NCBI RefSeq assembly: GCF_016775475.1
Contig: NZ_JAEUXJ010000017.1
Coordinates: 1 to 64,000 of the forward strand
DNA from: Belnapia mucosa
GTDB taxonomy: Bacteria > Pseudomonadota > Alphaproteobacteria > Acetobacterales > Acetobacteraceae
Length of the DNA: 64,000 bases
Direction of reading: 5' to 3'
In this document: positions 59,308 through 64,000 of the stretch, piece by piece
Numbering within the stretch: position 1 is the stretch's first letter
Layout of the letters: each line of letters starts with the position of its first letter
Program-made: the position numbers and the translations under genes
The notes under the pieces: model-generated
Database searches by the model: none
Seen by the model: only the letters and a program-made list of their open reading frames with translations
Told to the model about the DNA's origin: nothing

Positions 59308-61305
59308 ATGACCTTGAAGGGCGCCATGGCGGTTAGTGGACCGACCGGAGGTGGGCTTGGCGTGGTCCTCGCCTCCTTGCCGCTGTCCTCCCCGAAATAC
59401 CCCAGCCTCGCCCTTGGCCTTCTCAAGCCGGCTATCGAGCGGATCGGCCGCCGCTGCGATGTCCACTACTTCTCGCTCGACTACCTCGACGAGGTGGGAG
59501 CGGAGGTTTTCGCGTGCCTAAGCGACATGCGGTATTACACCGCACTAGTCGGCGAATGGGTGTTCGCCCGGGCGCTGCATGGCGGTGATCTCACCTCGAC
59601 GGGGGGCGGGCTGGACGATGCGCGCTACTTCACCGAAGTCTTCCTGCCGAAGTGCCCAAGGCGCCAGGTCGCATCGCGGCTCGTAGCGCTCCTCGCTGCG
59701 CGGCAGGGTGCCGCCAACTTCATTGAGCGGTGCGTCGGCAGCGTGGACTGGCGGAGCTGCGGCATCCTGGGTATCTCTACATCCTTCCAACAGAACATGG
59801 CCTCCCTAGCCTTCGCAAAGCGCGTGAAGGCCCGCTTCCCGCATATTCTCGTCGTGTTCGGCGGGGCGAACTGTCAGGGCGAGATGGGCGTCGAGCTGCA
59901 CCGCCGTTATCCCTTCATCGATGCCGTCTGCCTTGGCGAGGGCGACAGAACCTTTCCCGAGCTCGTCCGCCGCCATCTCGCTGGAGAGACGGCCACGGAT
60001 CTCCCGGGCTTTGTGTTCCGCGATGAAAACAGGGGCACGCGAGTTCCGACCCACGCGGTCGATCAGGTAGAGGAGCTGGACCGGCTCCCCTACCCTGACT
60101 TCTCAGATTTTTATGAGCGGCGGCGGGCCTCGCCCGTTTGCTCGCTCCACCCCTCGGTGCTGATGTTCGAGACGGCGCGGGGCTGCTGGTGGGGCGCAAA
60201 GCACCACTGCACCTTTTGTGGCCTGAACGGCCGGATGATGTCGTACCGCAGCAAGTCGCAGCACCGCGCCTATGACGAGCTGAAACACCTCGTCCAGCAG
60301 CACGGGTGTGAGGTGGCCAGCGCCGACGCCATCCTCGACCTCGCCTACTTCCGCGAATTCCTACCGCGGCTGGCCACCGAGGGACCGTCCATCCGGATGT
60401 TCTGGCAGATGAAGGCTAATCTTCGCCCCGACCAGCTCGCACTGCTGTCGCGGGCCGGCGTCAAACGGATTCAGCCCGGCATAGAGGCGCTTGATACGGA
60501 GCTGCTCGCGCTCATGCAGAAGGGCTGTACGATGTTGCAGAACGTGCAGCTCCTCAAGCTCGCGGCCGAGAGCGGCCTTTCGGTCGCTTGGAACCTCCTA
60601 TACGGATTCCCCGGCGAGAACCCGGATTCCTATGTGAGGACCGCGCAGCTCATGCCAAAGCTACGCCATCTGCAGCCGCCGGCGAGCTCGGGCCGGGTGC
60701 TCGCTGACCGGTTCAGCCCATATTTTCAGCGCTCGGAGGATTTCGGGGTGCGGCTCGACCCAGCCCCAGCATACCGCTTTATCCACCCCTTCGGGGAGGC
60801 ATCGGTGCGGAATCTCGCTTACCATTTCCACATGCGGTCTGACGCGCTTGCCGAAGTGGAACGGATCGTCGCACCGATGCGAGCGGAGCTGCGGCAGTGG
60901 GCCGATCACTTCCGGGACAGCGCCCTTTACTGCCGTGACGACGGGGAAGGCGTCACGGTTTTCGAGGAGCGATGGGGCTGGCCGCGATCGGCCCGGCGAT
61001 TTGAAGGGCCAGAGGCGGAGCTACTCCGCCTCTGCTGGCAGATCACTTCTTGGAACTTTACCAAGGCTAAGCTCGGTGTCGACTTTCCAGAGGAGGCGCT
61101 GTCTAAGGCGCTTGATCGGTTGGTTGAGCTAGGCCTCGTGGTTAGAGAGGGAACGGAGTTCCTTGCGCTGCCGCTACGACAACCCGGGTGGCGCAGGGCA
61201 CCTACTTGGAGCGAGATCACAGGTGATCGCACCATAGATCATCCACCGCCAACCGCCCCCGCCACGAGCAGCGATATGGGGAGAGGCACCGCCGCCTGTT
61301 GGTGA
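59308..61305 (+). CDS. B12-binding radical SAM RiPP-maturation enzyme (rSAM_ocin type C-methyltransferase)
   Basis: A 665-residue protein with AGGAGAG before its ATG at 59308. The front part is a cobalamin-binding domain (about 140-240): SCGILGISTSFQQNMASLAF, VVFGGANCQGEMG and AVCLGEGDRTFPELV. The radical SAM core follows, with the cluster ligands Cys293, Cys301 and Cys304 in ARGCWWGAKHHCTFCGLNGR, a CX7CX2C spacing typical of the RiPP maturation radical SAM protein 1 family. Further core markers are FWQMKANLRPDQLALLSRAG, GIEALDTELLALMQKG and WNLLYGFPGE. Such enzymes methylate unactivated carbons of precursor peptides. The gene is adjacent to the precursor-like gene, whose Glu-Ala tail is the likely substrate. 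Confidence 0.88.
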   Translation: MTLKGAMAVSGPTGGGLGVVLASLPLSSPKYPSLALGLLKPAIERIGRRCDVHYFSLDYLDEVGAEVFACLSDMRYYTALVGEWVFARALHGGDLTSTGGGLDDARYFTEVFLPKCPRRQVASRLVALLAARQGAANFIERCVGSVDWRSCGILGISTSFQQNMASLAFAKRVKARFPHILVVFGGANCQGEMGVELHRRYPFIDAVCLGEGDRTFPELVRRHLAGETATDLPGFVFRDENRGTRVPTHAVDQVEELDRLPYPDFSDFYERRRASPVCSLHPSVLMFETARGCWWGAKHHCTFCGLNGRMMSYRSKSQHRAYDELKHLVQQHGCEVASADAILDLAYFREFLPRLATEGPSIRMFWQMKANLRPDQLALLSRAGVKRIQPGIEALDTELLALMQKGCTMLQNVQLLKLAAESGLSVAWNLLYGFPGENPDSYVRTAQLMPKLRHLQPPASSGRVLADRFSPYFQRSEDFGVRLDPAPAYRFIHPFGEASVRNLAYHFHMRSDALAEVERIVAPMRAELRQWADHFRDSALYCRDDGEGVTVFEERWGWPRSARRFEGPEAELLRLCWQITSWNFTKAKLGVDFPEEALSKALDRLVELGLVVREGTEFLALPLRQPGWRRAPTWSEITGDRTIDHPPPTAPATSSDMGRGTAACW

Positions 61306-61620
61306 ATAACGGTTTCACTCGCGCGAGCCGCGCGAACTTGGTCCTCCACCTCGACGAGGGCTGGCGCTGTACCCCCCCATCTATATGCGCACTGATAACG
61401 GCACCGTCCTTGCTGCGGCCCTGGACCGCGGGCTTCATGTGACCATCTAGCGATAGCTAATTGTGTAGCGTTTTAAGTTCGAGCGCAATGATCCTATCGG
61501 CCTCATGCTGCCGATCGTCGCGTGCCACGCCGACGCGAAAGTCGAGAAGCTCGTAGCAGGATGATTGGAAGAAGGCCGCGACCACATCAGGTGTGAGAGC
61601 GAGCAAAATCGTGCGGGACG
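61306..61620. other. Intergenic region with possible integrase scrap
   Basis: About 315 bases. On the plus strand near 61378-61450 a short stretch (IYMRTDNGTVLAAALDRGLH) is faintly like the DNG motif of an IS3-type integrase, but nothing longer supports it. No gene, RNA or terminator is evident. Confidence 0.3.
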
Positions 61621-62971
61621 TCAGGTCGCCCTTGCCACCATCTGCCTGCCTTGATCAAGACGGAAGTTCGGATAGCACTGCCGGAAGGCATTTTCGAGCG
61701 TATCGTTCAGAACCGTCGTGCGGACTTCCTGGAAGGGCTGCACCGTCGCTCGGTTCCAGCGCATCTGCTGTGCCTTGTTTATCCGCTTGGCCACGATCTC
61801 GTTCATCGCGTTCTCCACGAACGCGGTCGAGATTGGCTGACCGCGCCGACACCGGGCGGGGTAAGGCACCAGCGCTCCCGCGTTGCGTTCGATGTAGCCC
61901 AGCACGCCCGTGGCGTGTCGCTGGAAACGGTCATTCCCAGCGGCCTCGTACACGTCCTTCCGCTTGGTCCAGCAGAGAAGGGCGGTGAGCCTGTCCCGAC
62001 ATCCCGCCCAGCGCCCGTGCCACATGCGCCACTTCGCGCCTTCCAGGTCGCGCATGGCGTGGCCGGCGAGGGCTGCGGGCCGCCTGAAGCGCGTGCTCAA
62101 ACCGCACGGCGGCGTGCCACCAGTCCAGTACGAGTTTGGCACCGGGCAACACTTCACGCTGCAGCCGCCACAGCATGGCATCACCGTCGTACAGCACGGT
62201 CGCAGGTGTGTCTGTCGTTACGCCCAGTGCTGCAAGCGACTGCCGGAGGGCCTCGGCCGAAGCCGCTTGACCATCCCAGACAAAGGCGAAGCGGTGCTGG
62301 ACGCCAGCGGCACTGATGACCTTGCCCGCGACCACCTCGAAGTGGCGCTCCTCCTCGGGATGTCGGTTGCGCACGTAGCCGCCATCCAGCCCGACATGAC
62401 GGGCCCGGCCGCCCGTGCCTCAGGCCGGATCGCGGCCGCAGACTGGGGCGGCTGCACAACCTCATCGCCGACCCGCCGCGTCCAGTTCCGCACTGTGCCC
62501 GCATTCGCCGCCCCGCCGACCGGAAGCAGCTCAAACAAGAGCGCGGCGACCTTGCTGAATGGCGCCAGCGCCGCATATCGGGCCGCGACATAGGCGGGTT
62601 CGGGCGCAACGGTGCCGCAGCTGGTCCAGGGCAGCGAAGCTCTTCGGCTCGCCCGAGCCATACCAACAGCCGCCGCACCTGGACTGGCACCTAGCCAGAC
62701 AGCGCGCGAAAAGTCGCTCAGAAATAGCCCTTGCTGGCCAGCAGCTGCTCGCGGGCGGCACACCGCCGGCGGCGCTCGCCTACTGCGGTCACCTGTGCCG
62801 CCACCACCTCGGCCTGCACCGCCGCGATGATCCGCTTCGGCTCCTCCGTCGCAGCCCGAGGTCAACCAAGCCCGCTTCTTCGTCGCGCTCGATCCGGGCA
62901 ACCTCGGTCTCCGTTGTCTCCCCGGGCTCCAGTTCCGCTACCAACTTCACCCGCCACACCAGCTTCGGCAC
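61621..62971 (-). pseudogene. ISKra4-family transposase, multiply frameshifted
   Basis: From 62971 the minus strand starts LVWRVKLVAELEPGETTETE and VARIERDEE. It then continues in other frames with AALAPFSKVAALLFELLPVG and AGTVRNWTRRVGDEVV, with EERHFEVVAGKVISAAGVQH and LYDGDAMLWRLQREVLPGAK, and with PISTAFVENAMNEIVAKRIN and KAQQMRWNRATVQPFQEVRT. These are consecutive parts of an ISKra4 transposase of about 440 residues. At least three frame changes make it inactive. Confidence 0.8.
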
Positions 62972-63043
62972 CGGCCCCGCTCTCTAGCTCCTGCGGGCCG
63001 AGAGCTTACCGGAGCGGCGACCGGGGGCCCTGCTCCCAAGAGT

Positions 63044-63160
63044 TTGCATGCTCTCACCGAGACCAAAGTCGTTCTCATCGACCGTGCCGTCCGGGATCGA
63101 CCATCGATCCCCGCAGCAGGCACGCTGGCGCACTACCTAATGAAGATCGTTTCGCGCGGC
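63044..63160 (+). pseudogene. IS4-family transposase C-terminal scrap
   Basis: The stretch TETKVVLIDRAVRDRPSIPA and AGTLAHYLMKI resembles the final part of Tn5-like IS4 transposases. It is isolated and without a start. The IS4 pseudogene at 47662 lacks its own C-terminus, but there is no sign that the two come from one copy. The rest of 62972-63469 shows no gene. Confidence 0.35.
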
Positions 63161-63469
63161 CGTGTAGAGCGGCGCACCTGTAGTTGGGCGCGCCGCCCAC
63201 ACCCTAAGCGAATACACCGTCCTCAAACTACCAAAGCAGTGGGCGGAGATGGCCGCAATGTGCGTGAGATCACAGCGCGCGCGATGGTGGTCGCGCAAGC
63301 TCTGTTGTCGCCAAAGATAAAAGGATGAAGCTGGGGCCACCAGGCAGACCAGTGCGCGCTCCTGGCTGTCAGCATCCTCAACTCATCCCGCAGCGCACGG
63401 ACTAGATTCGCTCAGTGCACGGCTATTTGTGGCGAGGTCTGATTACGGCAAGAGGCAGAGGAGCGTGAC

Positions 63470-64000
63470 ATGGCAGCACATCTGGACAAGGGGAACTTCG
63501 GCGAGCAGGGAGCCGGCTTCTTCTTCGGAGCTCAGGGCTACTTCCTAGTCGAGGGGCCGGGTGGGAGCGCTGGGCACGCGGCCAATGCGGTCGGCTTCGA
63601 TGGCGTCGCCTTCAATGCAAAGACCAATGACCTCATCATCTACGACAACAAGGCGTTCGCTTCCAACCGCGATGTGCGCTCCGCTACCGCTGTAGATCCA
63701 TCGGCCAACTTAGCCAGGAACCTCGACGGACTGATCGCACGCTTGAGGTCCGCACGGGACATTCCCCGCCGCATACAAATCCTCGATCTGCTCGGCAAGA
63801 CCAAGGCATCTCTTACCACGGCCGGGATTGCTCCACCTCGCAACGTCCGCATTGCAATAACTAACTTTGGCGGAAACTCTTCTGGTATCACCGCCGCGCT
63901 TCGCGCCAAGGGACTGACGTTCATCGACATGACGACCGCTCCGAAGGTTCCCAATGCGTCCTCGCGCATCTACTTCAACAGCGAGACCATTCCTGCGATG
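63470..64000 (+). CDS. 5' part of a gene with a PD-(D/E)XK-like motif (runs off the window)
   Basis: From the ATG at 63470, with GAGGCAGAGGAG upstream, the frame stays open for 177 codons to the window end. Residues 1-60 include NFGEQGAGFFFGAQGYFLVE, then NAVGFDGVAFNAKTNDLIIY and DNKAF. The Asp in GFDG, about a dozen residues, then YDNK fit the core of PD-(D/E)XK nucleases, as seen in restriction-like toxin domains. A helical part follows (ANLARNLDGLIARLRSARDI). No signal peptide. It may be an effector nuclease or a DNA repair/restriction enzyme. Confidence 0.5.
   Translation, partial: MAAHLDKGNFGEQGAGFFFGAQGYFLVEGPGGSAGHAANAVGFDGVAFNAKTNDLIIYDNKAFASNRDVRSATAVDPSANLARNLDGLIARLRSARDIPRRIQILDLLGKTKASLTTAGIAPPRNVRIAITNFGGNSSGITAALRAKGLTFIDMTTAPKVPNASSRIYFNSETIPAM

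Noticed and set aside
1..64000. tRNA, rRNA, replication origin or integrase/att sites marking an integrated island
   Set aside because: None was recognisable by eye; accessory content here is explained by individual IS elements.

Overview
This is a very GC-rich chromosomal segment from a Gram-negative bacterium. The base composition, the type VI secretion (T6SS) gene order and the mix of insertion sequences suggest an alphaproteobacterium of the Rhodospirillales/Acetobacteraceae kind (inference; there is no rRNA or housekeeping marker here).

Layout. (1) 1-11.1 kb is an accessory region of lower GC. It holds a membrane-anchored protein with a phospholipase A2-like motif, a four-helix membrane/coiled-coil protein and an SH3-M15 peptidoglycan peptidase, which look like one operon. 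After an ISL3 remnant and two IS110-type elements come a membrane-anchored alpha/beta hydrolase and a Cys/His (NlpC/P60-like) hydrolase with a peptidoglycan-binding tail. One IS110 copy is split by a 100-bp MITE-like insert with a clean 5-bp target duplication. (2) 11.4-13.5 kb has a Crp/Fnr regulator and a lipoprotein, both on the minus strand. (3) 13.9-38.2 kb is a complete T6SS cluster, all on the plus strand: ppkA-like kinase, a second kinase-like protein lacking key catalytic residues, tssA, tssB, tssC, hcp, tagJ, tssE, tssF, tssG, clpV, tagH (FHA), tssJ, tssK, tssL, tssM and tagF. tagF is cut at its 3' end by an IS5-family element. No PppA-type phosphatase is seen. (4) 38.2-52.8 kb is the effector end of the T6SS, cut up by IS elements. 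On the minus strand lie vgrG, PAAR, a large Rhs protein with an N-terminal DUF4123-like domain and a Tse2-like C-terminus, and a likely immunity gene. A second small effector/immunity-like pair is on the plus strand facing vgrG. (5) 53.1-61.3 kb holds an S41-type protease divergent from a plus-strand run: a zinc-ribbon/class III cyclase/ATPase/TPR regulator, a small precursor-like protein with a Glu-Ala repeat tail, and a B12-dependent radical SAM enzyme of the RiPP-maturation C-methyltransferase kind. (6) The right edge has ISKra4 and IS4 remnants and the start of a gene with a PD-(D/E)XK-like motif that runs off the window.

How it fits together. The T6SS core gives TssJLM membrane complex, TssEFGK baseplate, TssABC-Hcp sheath and tube, and ClpV recycling, with threonine-phosphorylation control (PpkA, TagH, TagF). 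VgrG and PAAR form the spike that would carry the Rhs toxin. The most novel-looking parts are the putative RiPP cassette with its Glu-Ala tail, the DUF4123-Rhs-Tse2-like fusion, and the kinase/pseudokinase pair at the head of the T6SS operon.
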